Source: Saussurea involucrata (taxonomy: Eukaryota > Streptophyta > Magnoliopsida > Asterales > Asteraceae). Taken from it: DNA of 64,000 nucleotides. The stretch is taken from assembly GCA_033807775.1 (NCBI GenBank), contig CM066327.1, positions 91,100,295 through 91,164,294 of the forward strand, in the 5' to 3' direction. Shown piece by piece: positions 34,598-46,998 of the stretch. The notes beneath the pieces were generated by a model. The model was not told the origin of the DNA. It searched no databases and saw only the letters and a list, made by a program, of their open reading frames with translations. The position numbers and the translations under genes were made by a program. The number at the start of each line of letters is the position of its first letter. The first letter of the stretch is position 1.

Positions 34598-34718
34598 AAA
34601 TTCTTCGTTTATATTTTCCTTTTACGCGAACTTCTCCTCCAAGCAAAGAAAGAATTCACTGTTGCATTTTGCTCTCGATTTTTCAAGAACAACTGTTCAT
34701 CTTCTTCAAACATCAAAG

Positions 34719-35115
34719 GTTAATATGTTCTTATTATTTACCAAATGCAAATAACTTGTTTCTGATCTTCTCTTTGTTTTAACAAGATCAAACAAAAGAA
34801 CTTCTTAAAAATGAAATCATTCTCTTTCATGGTTTTATGAATACAACCATTTCATGGTTGTTCTTCAAGTTTAAATGCAAAAATCTTAAACTTGTTCTTC
34901 ATTCGTTTTTCCAGAATCCCTAACTTCAAAGGAAACTGGAAAACAAGATTTTTATTGGGTTTGAAATTTCGTTTTTCAAAAACAAGAAAAACCCTAATCT
35001 TCATTAAGACATGTTGTCTGAATGAAATGGACAAAATTCGAACCATCTTATTGGAAAATCTTTCCACATTAAGATTATTCTTATCTGTTAATATTTGGTT
35101 GAACTGATAATACAG
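34719..35115 (+). other. Putative 5'UTR intron of ORF3
   Basis: Donor CATCAAAG/GTTAATATG and acceptor TGATAATACAG/AAA directly before the ORF3 ATG at 35,119. The 397-bp interval is T-rich with frames that end quickly, as in plant leader introns. Predicted by eye only. Confidence 0.5.
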
Positions 35116-35118
35116 AAA

Positions 35119-38100
35119 ATGGCATCTTCTGACATTCCCAAGAACACCATCGCTGAGAACACTGCTGCTGATGATACTGCTGAGGAAGTGGAAATCCTCA
35201 AGGCTCCTCAGGTCAAGTTCTCTCTTGACAAGCTGTATTGGACTAAAGTGAATAACCTCTATGCGCTTCTCGAGTTTCCTCCTCGAAAGCAAGTCACACA
35301 TCTAGATGATGCTGTGAAATTCCTCAAGAATTGCTGCATCTCCACAGCTCTGACCATAACCCCTCCCGCACATCAGTTTTTGCTATCACAATTCTGGTAC
35401 TCTGCCAGACACTCTCAGCTACCATCAGCCAAAGACCCCTCTAAAACAATTGACTGCATCCTTTGAGATATCGAATATGGCACCATGAAGATCACCCTTG
35501 CCATCATTCGCAAAGCCCTCAGCCTTCCCATCGCAACCAAAGAAAAACCCTTCGTTCCCCTTCCTGACCCCAAGAAAAACTCAGACAGGGAAGCCATCAT
35601 TGCATTCTTTGATGCAATGGGCTATGTATGGGAAACTGGAAGGGATATGAAGCCCGAAAAGAAGCTGACCATTATCAAGAAATCAAAAATGCCCAGCGAG
35701 ATGAATTTCATCTTCGCCCATGTGATCAGCTGCATGACTGCCAAGAGCGGCTCCTCTGACCAAGCTGCTAAGCCTCAGCAAGCAATGGGATATGCATTGC
35801 TGAAAGGTCTACATATAGACTGGGAATCGATTATCTATGATGACCTGGTACTCAGAGTGGGCACCGTCACTGACAGACCTCCATGGGTTCCATATCCTCG
35901 GTTCATCAGCGCCATATTCCAAAAAGGCCTGAAGGACAGCTATCCTCAAGAGGGTGACCTGAAACTTTCTCAGGTTGGCCCAAAGATACTCGACTTCAAA
36001 CCAGTAGCGAATGAGGTACGTCTTTCTACACTCTTAACTCTTCTAAATCCTTCTACTTCTGCAGCTCCTTCAGCGGAAAAACCCACCGCTGATACCCCAG
36101 CTGCAACCTCTATTCCTCTTAAAAGGAAACATTCTGACACCCAACTTGGTTCCAAAAGAACTAAGAAAACCAAGGAGCAACCCCAGCAATATATTGCTAA
36201 AGACTCCTCAGCTCCTCTTGTTGGGCTGAAGGAAAGTTCAGTGGTACGCTGTGCCACAGCTGAACAAGCCACCCACTCTATCCCGACTTCAGCGTCTCCA
36301 AACGCTGAGGTTACAAACTTGGAATCTACCCAACCTCCTTCAGTCTCTCAAAAGACTGATGAAGTGATTCTCAGCGAATCCAACGCTGAACTCAGTAACC
36401 AACCTCCATTCTTACCCTTCGCTTCTCCCTCTACTCATTTGGACACCACTCCAGTTATCACTGAAGCACCTGTCATTCCTCCAGAAGCTAAAGAAAATAC
36501 TCTTCAAGGAGTGATGGGCATAGGACCTGCAGAGCTGACCATACGTCCACGTACTCTCGCTGACGATATGGAACTTTACTCAGGAACCCGCGATTTTGAT
36601 GAATTCACCAATCCTCCTGCAGATACACACCAACCCCTATACACTGTAACTGAACCCCAAACTTCCGAGCTTTCCTCTGTTCACAAGTTTTTATATGTTA
36701 CAGGTCCTAATTTTAGAGACATCAACGCCTCTCTGAAGACACTAGAGACGTCGCTGACAGGTCTCACTACTACTCTTTCCGACAACTCTACAGCTGTAAC
36801 AAACGCTGGAGAAAATCTTTTAAAGCTTACAACCGAAGTCGGAAAGAATGCCTCCAAAGCTGACATGGAGAAGGTTGATAAATATCTGGGCGACTTTGCC
36901 AAAGTTCTCGCTGACATCTACACAGACTACCTCGACATCAAGAAAACAGTTGACACCATGTCCAGCGAAGTCACAACGCTGAAGACATCGGTTGGCACAC
37001 TCGAAGGTGATATGTCTGCTGTAAAGACTGATGTCAGTTCAGTAAAAACTGATATGAGTTCTGTGAAGACTGATGTCAACACGATGAAGAATGACATCTC
37101 TTCAATTCAGAACTTGTTGACGCAGATCCTGACCAACACAACCGCCCCTGCACCTGCCCCTGCTTCTACACCTGAGCATTTTACTCCGGCAGATCGTGCT
37201 GAACTCGTCAAAATCAATCCTGGTATTTCTGCTCTTCAAACCAGATTATCAACGATTGAGACTTATGTTGGGGTCCCTGGCCAAGAAGACAGGGAGAAAA
37301 CCACAGCTGCTGAATCATCTCATTCCTCCCCCAGTCATCATGAAAATGAGGGGGAGAAGAGCGCTGAAGACCCTTCCAAGAGCGCTGAAGACCTTTCCCA
37401 TGATGAATCTATCAGGGGAGAGAAGAATGAAGACCTCACCTTCACTGAAGAGGGTGAGAAGACTATTGAAGCTGAAGCAGCCGCTGGACCTCAGGGAGAT
37501 GAACACCCTGAGGGAACCGAGAAGCTCGCCTCTGTATCTGAGGGGGAGCAACTCGAAGAAGAAGCTGAAGAAACTGAGTCTGAAGCTGAAGATGAAGAAG
37601 CCATCGACTTGTCTAATGATGAACCATCCTCTTCTCCAAAGAATGATGATGACGAAGATGACAATGATGATGATTCTTTTATCGTCAAGCCTGCTCAGAG
37701 AACAATAACTCTTAAAGGGATCCGAATAAATGAACCTTCAGGGGAGCGGACAAAGGCAACGCCATCAGCATCTGAAGCTGACAAGGGCAAAGGAAAAAAT
37801 GTCGCTGAAGATGAAAATCTGATGATCTTGCTTAACAAGCCGGTTTGTCAGGTACATTAATCTTACACAACATCCCTCCTCTATACACTATCAGTTCTAA
37901 ACTCCATAAACCTCCATACACTTTATCCCACTCTCTCTCTCTCTGTTCTACCCATGTTCTTATTCGTAAGATCGCTGTGTTTCAGCTAGTCCTCTCCCCT
38001 GTTTGAGGATATCGCTGAAGTTCCTACAGCTGCGACTTCAACAATAATCCCAGCTCTCAACGCTGAAGAAATAATCCCAGTCTTGGATTTGATCTCTGAG

Positions 38101-39235
38101 ACTGATGAACCTGAAGAACAGACTCTCTCTCACAAAAATAGACCTTCCTTGGCTCCTCAAAAGCTAAGTGAAGAGGATCAAGAAAAAAGAGATGCAATGA
38201 TCAAGAGACTCGAAGATTAGCGAATCATTCTAAAGCGTGATCAACTTCCTACCGTTCCTCCAAAGTTCAGAATTTCCCAAAAGGAATACAAGGAACACCT
38301 CAGAGCTGAACGCCAAATCGCTGAAAGAAAGGAAGCTGAAGAAAAAGACAGAGAATACGCCATCAAGCTTACTCAACGATCAATAAAAGACCCCAAGCTG
38401 AAAAGAGTTCCCATTGATGTTCAACGTCAGCTATGGGATGATGCTCAAGAGATCGTTAGAGAAAAGACTAAGGTCTCTGATACGACTTTGGAATGGGCTA
38501 AACAAATGCTGACCTATCGATATAGACCATCCAAAATCATCAAAGTAAACATCAGAGGAAGACTGTACGCCGACGTTCCTGTTGTTGAAGTGGATGTCTA
38601 CAGAGAAGACCAAACCAAGCAAAACTTTCTATGCTGCTACCTTAGAAAAGTTTGGTCTCTCTGAATGGTTAGAAACGAAATTAGCCATTCAGGGATCGCG
38701 CTCAAAGTTCAAAAGCCATGTCGAGAAGATCTTAAACAAACAGATCGACCTGCTTTCTTCTGCTGTGGATATTCCTCCTCTTCCTCCTCAACAAAGAAAA
38801 GTCTCTGCTAAGGAAAAGAAAGTCTCTGATTCAGGTCCTCCTATACGGAATGAAACAAGTATTGGTTTCTCTCGTGCTGAAGTTCTTGGCCCTGATGTTG
38901 ATCTCTCAGCGCTTGACACCTCCCTACCACCTGGAGAAACTTTCATTCCTGGCACAGTGGTAAGTGATCCATATGGTATATTCTTTCTAGACTACAATGG
39001 AAACCATCACTTTCAACGTATCTCTGAGCTCCACATCGCTCCCATCGAACAACTCAGAGATCTCTTATACTGGTGTGAAGTCAGACGCGACATCAAAGCT
39101 AGACACCTGAAGCCATTGATTTTTGAAGAAGCTCTGAAGAAAAAGAATCAAGGAGCAGATGTCCCCGATTGGATGATTGCCACATCAATGACCCTTGATG
39201 AACAACTCATTAAGGAAGAACCTTTTGACGGATAG
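35119..39235 (+). pseudogene. Copia ORF3, long accessory protein in the env-like position
   Basis: ATG at 35,119 (MASSDIPKNTIAENTAADD). Exon 35,119-37,851, predicted intron 37,852-37,989 (CAG/GTACAT; pyrimidine-rich; CAGCTAG), exon 37,990-39,235. The N-terminal globular part (LYWTKVNNLYALLEFPP, FLLSQFWYSARHSQ, ITLAIIRKALSLP, PYPRFISAIFQKG) is followed by a Ser/Pro-rich linker, a coiled coil with repeated SSVKTDMSSVKTDV (about 37,020-37,110), an acidic tail (EEEAEETESEAEDEE), then a basic Lys/Glu helical region and a C-terminal domain (FFLDYNGNHHFQRISELHIA). No signal peptide or membrane segment, so not a classical envelope. The general pattern recalls ORFs common in Asteraceae retroelements; function unknown. 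Lesions: TGA 35,464, TAG 38,218, one-base shift near 38,610. Confidence 0.7.
37852..37989 (+). other. Predicted coding intron in ORF3
   Basis: 138 bp with GT and AG borders, a CTCTCTCTCTCT tract near its middle, and phase 0 on both sides: removal joins NKPVCQ to SSPLFEDIAEV and avoids the stop at 37,858-37,860. Retroelement genomic RNA must stay unspliced, so splicing would define a separate ORF3 mRNA. Confidence 0.55.
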
Positions 39236-39490
39236 GATCGCCTTGTAATTCTTTCTATCCTTATCTGTCTACATCTTTTGTACTTGTAATTCTATTCGCT
39301 GTACTTGTAATTTTTCCACTTCTCTCTGTAATCTTTACACAGTTTAACGAAAAATTTCAACGAATGTACTTTACTCCATCAGTACAGAAAAGATCCCAGA
39401 AAACAGTAAAAGAGACAACTATTTTATGAGTTATTTTTATCCTTATGTTTTCATTATATAGCAATTTTCTCTGTTGCTATGTCATAATCA

Positions 39491-39503
39491 AATAGGGGGA
39501 GAT
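39491..39503 (+). other. Copia polypurine tract
   Basis: AATAGGGGGAGAT immediately before the 3' LTR; primes plus-strand DNA synthesis in LTR retroelements. Confidence 0.9.
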
Positions 39504-40473
39504 TGTTGATCCAAACCCTCAGTGATTTGATAATGACCCTCTCTTATAAACTTAGTGAAAATTGTAAGTAAACAGTATGTATCAGAGTTTCACTATCGCT
39601 GATAAGTACTAAGATCTTACAGTACCGCTGATAGGAACTCTCGCTCTTTAGATTAAACATTCAGCGAAACTGTTCACCATAATACCCTGAGCCTGTTCAG
39701 TACTTATGGTGATCGCTGATAAGTTAGTTGTTTACTTATAATCCCTGAAGACAAGTTTTACGTCAACATTGGTTCTACGCTGAAGTCGAAGATCAAGCTC
39801 AAGAACCAGCGACAAGTCTCCTAATGAACTGATGCGGATTAGCGAAGACTCAGATTTGTCCAATCAACGTGAAGTATCAAGTACAAGACTTTAGCTATCG
39901 CTGAACTCTATCATTCGCTGATAAAGAATGATAGATCGCTGAATCAACGAAAAGCTGATCATGAAGTCCTCCGTACAAAGTACTTTTGTCTTAACCACCC
40001 TTGCACAACTCCGTACGATATGTCAGAAAAAGAACCTCCTTATTGTCTGAATTCGTACAACCTCTCTGATACTACACTGTTCAACATGCGGCTACTAAGG
40101 TTGCCAATAAAGGTTAATGACATGCAACCAATCAGCTGCTGCCACGTGTAAAGTGTATACTGCCATGCATTAAATGCATGCAGTATATAAGAAGATGAAC
40201 TCACTTTATTTTGAAGTAACTTGCTAACTCTGGACAAGTTCATCCTTCTTATCTTGAGATAGGTTATTATTAGTAATTTCCTTCTCCTTCTTAGTGCAAG
40301 AAACTTAGTATTCCAACTTGTTTAGATTTAGGATTTATCCTTAATCTTGTTTCCGCAACAAGCTGTAAATTGTTAATGAATTATCAATAAACAATTTAGA
40401 AAAGTAAAATCTGTGTGTTTGTATTCAACCCCCCCCCCATTCTACAAACTTGTATAGCCCTTCGGGACCAACA
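39504..40473 (+). repeat. Copia 3' LTR
   Basis: 970 bp, TGTTGATCC to GACCAACA. It has a 10-base C run at 40,429-40,438 and the about 64-bp block missing in the 5' LTR. G-box, RY words and TATA are conserved. Confidence 0.95.
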
Positions 40474-40478
40474 CATTA

Positions 40479-41115
40479 TACCGGGACTACACCAAGATGT
40501 GTATCGGGACTTGGGTGGGTCGGTACCGGGACTTGCATACCATAATACCGGGAATCCTCGATATCGGGAGTCGCCCCATACCGATACTTGACACCACCGG
40601 GATTTCACTAACACCTTACCGGGACTACGGCTGGAATTAGGTTCGCACACGACACGATACTAAAAGCTCCCCAACTTGTGCGAAAATGTAATTAAACCAT
40701 TTCTTAACATTCTCTTGCCATTAATCATAATTAAGGTGCTTAATCTTTTTCTCACGATACTGTTTACCCTTAAACAACTCTCATAGTTCATCAAATTCAC
40801 AAGACAGCTAGGTAAAGATGGAGATGATGAGATTACCTGATAGAAAATCACTTTGCTGAAATGAATTCCAACTAACCCTTTCTTCTGAATCACGATTGAT
40901 GATCCTTCCTCTCCAAAGTGCATAAGAGCTCCAAAACCCCTTTTTCCTCTTCCCTCAAAATGTTCAGCCGTCAAATGAAATGAAAATGCTTCTCTTAGGG
41001 TTTTGGGTTCCTATATATATCTTTCATACTTTGCAGATAAGCCCCTAAACAAACTTTCATTTTTCCTACATTGACCACTAAGCTTTCAATATTTCTAGAA
41101 GTTTGGGTTGTTACA
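40479..41115 (-). repeat. LARD 3' LTR, second part
   Basis: Continues the LTR interrupted at 27,430 and matches 45,429-46,064. Contains repeats of ACCGGGACT or TATCGGGACTT, and ends TTTGGGTTGTTACA. Confidence 0.9.
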
Positions 41116-44100
41116 ACACCCCCCTTAAAAGAATTCCGTCCCCGGAATTCCTTATTTGGAAAAGATGCGGATATCTTGCCCACACCAAACTGACACTTTC
41201 CCAAGGTAAAGCCACAATCTGACTCAGTCAACCCCCTCATTAAATTCGAAACATGGAACAATGGGCGTATTCCCTTCCGTTCCTACGGTACTCTAACTCG
41301 TAGACTACTGTTCCTACTCGATTAGTCATGACAATAATAGCCTAAATAAGGCTCCTCATGCATCTTCACCACTTCACCACTCCACACTTACACGTAACTG
41401 AAAGCAAAGCTCTCACCGGTCCCTCTTTGAAGTGTTCATCAATCCGGATGAACTTATCCTGATAACGCATCAATCCTTCAGTGCTTACTACAAGCGTTCA
41501 GACACAAAACATAACTTCGGCTTTCCTCACTCAACGGGGAAAAAGTAACTACGGTCCCACCATACTATTCTCAGTAGTGCAACACCGAACGACTACTTCG
41601 ATTGATCAATCCTCACAGCATTACCAATTCGACTCATTCAATTGCCCTTCTTCACTTCTTTCACGCCCCAAAATCATACACAATTCCCTTCCTCCATACT
41701 CTTTCCAAAAGTTCGTGCACTTATCAATAACAAACTACACTACATTGCCCCTTTCGACATTACGGTCAAGCTTACTGCTTCCAATTTACTCACTCATTCC
41801 GATATACTATTTTCATCTCCCCACGATAGCGTGGAGCACTGTCCACCCAACATTAGTTGCCCCTCTCTCCCGACCTTTCCACATGCTGATAACATTTTCT
41901 CAATACTTACACAACCAACAGTTGTACCAAGATCCTAACTTAGGGCATTCAACCAAGCCCTCTTGAAACGACACCGAGATTCGATGTCACTACACATTCT
42001 TTAATCTCCAACCTTTACTTTCTCAGACAATTTCTTTCACACATAAGCAACATCTCACATTCTTTAAGGTTCTCACATCTATTTCGCCACATTTTGACTA
42101 ACCCTCCATACCTCGCAAATAGAACGCTTATTCAAACAATAACTTCTAATCATCTTAACACCCCTACAAGGTGTTCTACTAACTTTCAACCTTCCGGTTC
42201 AAGTCTTCGGCCTCGGCCACCTTACCCAACTGTCGATTTCTACAACAACAGACAACATGTAACTACTTCCTTAACTTATTCTTTAACAAGGGTTCCTTAC
42301 GGAACCTAATCCTTTCAACATATCATAATCAACTTCATGATCTGTCTCCCTTTTTTCGAAACCTACTCATGTAACATCAACATTACAAGCTCACCTCGAA
42401 ACTCATATTCCTACGCCATGGACATTTCATCCTTCCTCACCACACTACTCATAACGAGTTGCTAGAACCATCACCTTGAGGGCTTCAAGTCCTTCCTTCG
42501 GACACGACCGTCCCTTGACAACCGTACTTCCAGTTACCGAACAAGGGTGCAAACCCTCATACAACCATTACTATAATCTACTTCTGACTCCACCACTGTT
42601 CACCTTTCCTCTTGAACACAAATACTAAAGCTACAACATTCTTTCCTGATTTGTCCGACACTTTTCCCACCTTTGGAGTTCTTTCTTAGCTTAACATGTA
42701 ATATCTTACGACTTAGTGAGTTCATAGCCTCCATGCATGACACTACAGTAAATAAATCTTTTCGCACATTTCATTATTTTGAATAAACAACGTTTGGAAA
42801 AAAAAAACACTTGGGTACACATGACCCCATTACTTTTATAACATCAACGCCCTGCACAACGATTCGAGAATCGTTTGCATGCATCTTTCCGTGAACCTTA
42901 ATCTTATTCAATTCCAAACGTTGTTATTACGACAGTAATATGTTGAATGAAAAATCCTTTCATACATCACAATTCTAAAAGAATTACCGACACAAAGTAA
43001 CCTAGTCGATTCTCACACTCATTTGTATGATATCAATAGGTCAAGAAGCATTTTGGTTATAAATGAATTGCCGGTAACCATTTTCTTGACCTTTGCGACA
43101 AATTTGACTTATCATGAAAATAATGGGATATTTCGCAAATCGTTAAGCTCGAAATTTCCATGTTCAATGTGAATGAAATCACCTTTTTCTTTAAACATAC
43201 GCGTTCTCACTCTAACCCATTTTCGATCAAAATTTATATTTACACACTTAACTTAATTCGTGAAAAATTCATGTTACAAAAAGGACGCCATGCATGAGAC
43301 TCTACTTGCAATTGAAGGCTACTTACACTAACTAGGTCAACCGCTTTATTCGCGCAACTTGTCCTTGACACTTAACCTTCGACCAATGGTTGCCCTCTCG
43401 GTCATGCAATAACTTGCTGAACACGCTTTCCACATCTCACTTATTCGACCCCTTTCATACTATTTCGTCTTGATCAACTATCTCACTTTCCACTTCTACC
43501 TGCTTCCATTTCACCATAGGTATCTTATTTCATTTACCATGTCATTGAAAAGCTCGACTACGAAGTCGGGGCTCCATTGACACTTTCAAGACTTTGACAC
43601 TGTCCTTCCTTACCATCCTGACTGATCTATTCCAAGATTTCTAGAACTGGGACTCTCCAGAAGCAGGAGTCTTACTCGAACTCAAACATTCATCCTCTCC
43701 GAGGTCACGAAGAGCTACCCTTAGACAACTCATAACACTCTATACGACGTTTCTTCTCTATGATGTATACATACATCACCTCATAAGTGACTTCTCAATA
43801 AACTTCCCCAACAAGGGTCTCAATCTACCCCTCAGGGTTCTTGCTGACATTCTAAAGTACGGGAACACGTCATAAACACTAGCTTCTGACTACCAGTTCG
43901 GAGTAATAATAAGGCAGGTTAATAAGGCAGGTTAAGCACATACATGTACCTGTAAGTTTGCAATTACACTGGCCAGGTGAAATCTTAAACTTACCTTACA
44001 TGACAGTCCTCAGTACCTTATTAGTCCTATCTCTATAATAGTGTCCTCCTAACGCATTTCCTGTATCTACAATAGTGCACTCCTAAAGCTTTTCCCTGAT

Positions 44101-44185
44101 TCTCAGTTGTGATTTCTACTCCCAAAGTTTAAGTCTAGGCCCGTCCGGTCACCTAAATCCCTTAAACTATGGCTCTGATACCATT
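41116..44185 (-). mobile_element. LARD internal region, no recognisable coding domain
   Basis: The left edge has the inverted polypurine tract (ACACCCCCCTTAAAAGAATT, then CCGTCCCC), as in chromoviruses. The right edge has the PBS (TGGCTCTGATACCA, 44,170-44,183). About 3 kb in between is rich in short T/C words and broken frames on both strands. I see no gag, RT or integrase motif; the 161-aa and 98-aa + strand frames near 41,500-41,960 are low-complexity Ser/Thr/His/Pro and on the wrong strand. Confidence 0.7.
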
Positions 44186-46064
44186 TGTAACATCCCAAAA
44201 TCACAATAGGACATATATAGCAATAACTCATAACACTCTTCAAATCTGGGTCCCCAAAATCCCGTTACATCATTCATAAACTAAGGTTGGCGGAAACAAC
44301 CTATACACAACTGAGAACAACTATAGCTACAAGTGGCACCGGCTCTGTCGCTAACTGCATCAGTACTCTATCCTGCGATTGCTTACTTACCTGAGTCTCC
44401 TACTAAATGCTTACCTAAAAAGGTTTTAGTTTTGAAAAGTGAGGGTTAGACCATGAGGTCTAGTGAGCTCCCTCCATAAACAGTGTACATCAACATTATA
44501 AAAATCATTAATAAAACAATTCACATTCTTCACATAAACATCATTCATGGTACTGCACTGTGTAATGGATCATATAAACATTCCGCGATCGGGGTCCCAG
44601 TAGGTTCCCTTCTCGCCTCTTCCGGAGCCTATGCAGACTCCCCTTCCCGGAGCCTACGCAGACTCCCCTCTACCGGATAGGAGGAAACGGATTCCAACCT
44701 ACCAGTCTGTCATACATATCCAAGGGATCATCAGAACCCGAGGATCTATCTCTGATCCCACAGTGCAGACCGACTCCACATAGCATTCACATAAACCATC
44801 ATAGTCATAAACATGAGATTTAGAGTACACTTTACAATTCGTTTCATTGCTGAATAATCTTTTCAGTAGAGCATACTTTTCATGGGAAAATATTCGTAAA
44901 AGCTTGTAAATATATCATGCTCATAAACATACCCTGATCAGTAAAATATTAAGCTTTCATTTACGTAAAAGTCATGTACAAAAAGCAGAGCATTTTCATA
45001 TAATCACTTTCCTTGGAAAACACATAAGATCACGTATTTTAGTTAGAAAAACTCAGCTGGCACTGTAGTTTCTTCTCGTTTCAAGACTTCTTACTTACTC
45101 TCTCGACCTATAGATGGAACACCTAAAAGTAGGAGATGTAACTCGTAAGTCTAATAATTTAATATTCACTTCTTTCTATCTTAAATCCTAATTTCTCTTA
45201 TTAATCCAATCCATAAACGATTCCATATTTAAGTCCATAAAATCCATATTGAACTCCATGTTGAAGTCTATAAGGAAATCCAACATTCCACCTTATTTCT
45301 CGGCCCATCACGGATGGAAACCACAAGGAAAGGTCATGCACGCGGCCCAAGTGAATCCTTTGCCCACGGCCCAATACCAATACAGTGACTATGAAATTAA
45401 ACACTACCGGGACTACAAAGTCCATTATACCGGGACTACACCAAGATGTGTATCGGGACTTGGGTGGGTCGGTACCGGGACTTGCATACCATAATACCGG
45501 GAATCCTCGGTACCAGGAGTCGCCCCGTACCGATACTTGAATCCACCATGATTTCACTAAAACCTTACCGGGACTACGGCTGGAATTAGGTTCGCACACG
45601 ACACGATACTAAAAGCTCCCCAACTTGTGCGACAATGTAATTAAACCATTTCTTAACATTCTCTTGCCATTAATCATAATTAAGGTGCTTAATCTTTTTC
45701 TCACGATACTGTTTACCCTTAAACAACTCTCACAGTTCATCAAATTCACAAGACAGCTAGGTAAAGATGGAGATGATGAGATTACCTGATAGAAAATCAC
45801 TTTGCTGAAATGAATTCCAACTAACCCTTTCTTCTGAATCACGATTGATGATCCTTCCTCTCCAAAGTGCATAAGAGCTCCAAAACCCCTTTTTCCTCTT
45901 CCCTCAAAATGTTCAGCCGTCAAATGAAATGGAAATGCTTCTCTTAGGGTTTTGGGTTCCTATATATATCTTTCATACTTTGCAGATAAGCCCCTAAACA
46001 AACTTTCATTTTTCCTACATTGACCACTAAGCTTTCAATATTTCTAGAAGTTTGGGTTGTTACA
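44186..46064 (-). repeat. LARD 5' LTR, with the empty Copia target site
   Basis: 1,879 bp. At 45,420-45,440 it reads AAGTCCATTATACCGGGACT, exactly the sequence obtained by joining the flanks of the Copia element and removing one CATTA. Two minisatellite units at 44,622-44,673. Confidence 0.92.
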
Positions 46065-46776
46065 TCAATATTGCATTAACTTTTGTAAACGATTTGGGTA
46101 AGCCGAAGATGCAATGAATCCATTGTTTTCATGCAAAAATAACTTTTATAATAAACAATTTTTCACAATATCAATCTTTATAAATTAATTGTATGTTGAA
46201 AAACAAAACTAGTGTTCAATTGTTCTCTGTTGCACACTCCGAAGATCGAGCTCATGGATGTTGTTCACAGAAAATCACCAAACCATCCCACTTGTCCACT
46301 TAGACAATTAACATGACAAACCCACTTGGTTATCCTTGCAATTTGTCAAATCTTTGAGTCAACGTGGTTGAACCAATTAACCCCATTTTACAAAATACAT
46401 ACTCAAGACATGATCATGATGTTTGGATTTGGATTTGGTTTTATTCGAGAACTTGAACAAAATCAAATTAAAGTAAATTCATGTTGTATAAGTTTAAAAT
46501 ATTTATTTTTTCCACAAATGGAATAAATTTCTTTAAGAGAAAAAGAAACATAACAATTACCATAAAAATGAAAATTAAATAAAACACATGTTGTAAATGA
46601 TTTGGCATCATGTGCTATTATACCCTAGTTTTTGCAAGTATAATATAGAATTCTTTGGATGTAATATATTCTTCATTTAATTTGAGTGGCAACTATAAGA
46701 GTGCAACATCCTTCCTTCCTTTCGCATCATCCATTAAATTCTCAAATCCATACAATTTCTTGTGCTTTAATTCATC

Positions 46777-46964
46777 ATGACAAAGGTGTACCCAACGCCC
46801 ACCACTCCATTTGCGGTTTTGCCACCCAAATCCTCCGTCGTCGGTAAGAATCCTGTGGTCTTCACCGTTTGGAAGAAGTCTATGCTCTTTAGTTGCGATG
46901 GATTTACAGTGTTTGACTCCAACGGCAACCTTGTATTTCGAGTAGATAACAATGTCACCGGAAG
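46777..46964 (+). pseudogene. LOR-B, truncated LURP-one-related pseudogene
   Basis: The same MTKVYP start and FTVWKKSMLFSCDGFTVFDS as LOR-A, but exon 1 has lost about 55 bp after FRVDNNV (the GEIVLMDASGHPLLT block) and runs into the former intron (AAGGTACGTCTG), and no exon 2 follows. More diverged from LOR-A than LOR-C is. Its upstream region was split by the LARD insertion: left flank before 26,148, right flank from 46,065. Confidence 0.9.
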
Positions 46965-46998
46965 GTACGTCTGTCTCGCCATGCATGTAAATTAAATT

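Larger units (their letters stand above)
27431..40473 (+). mobile_element. Large Ty1/Copia retrotransposon (13 kb, Sirevirus-like) with a third ORF
   Basis: LTRs 27,431-28,336 and 39,504-40,473 begin TGTTGATCC and end GACCAACA, with target duplication CATTA on both sides (27,426-27,430; 40,474-40,478). The order is PBS, gag, pol (protease, integrase, RT, RNase H), ORF3, polypurine tract; integrase before RT defines Copia. The UBN2-type gag and the downstream extra ORF suggest the Sirevirus group. The LTR pair differs at roughly 17 positions over about 840 shared bases by eye, so the insertion is fairly young. Stops and frameshifts in gag, pol and ORF3 make it non-autonomous now. Confidence 0.92.
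26148..46064 (-). mobile_element. Gypsy-type LARD element with a nested Copia insertion
   Basis: In + coordinates: 3' LTR 26,148-27,430 plus 40,479-41,115 (split by the Copia element), polypurine tract, internal 41,116-44,185, PBS, then 5' LTR 44,186-46,064. LTRs begin TGTAACATCCCAAAATC and end GGGTTGTTACA, about 1.9 kb each. The internal 3 kb has no retroviral domain, so this is a large non-autonomous derivative. Flanks to the left (CAAGCAAAACTCAAAT) and right (ATTAACTTTTGTAAACGATT) are adjacent in the LOR-A upstream region, which shows it inserted upstream of a LOR gene. Confidence 0.85.

Noticed and set aside
34852..35301. 149-aa minus-strand frame
   Set aside because: Overlaps the predicted leader intron and start of ORF3 on the other strand; no family resemblance.
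35119..39235. ORF3 as a true envelope gene
   Set aside because: Position fits, but there is no signal peptide, transmembrane helix or fusion-like segment; described only as an accessory ORF.
41481..41966. 161-aa + strand frame in the LARD internal region
   Set aside because: Low-complexity Thr/Ser/His/Pro, opposite to the element's strand, no known domain.
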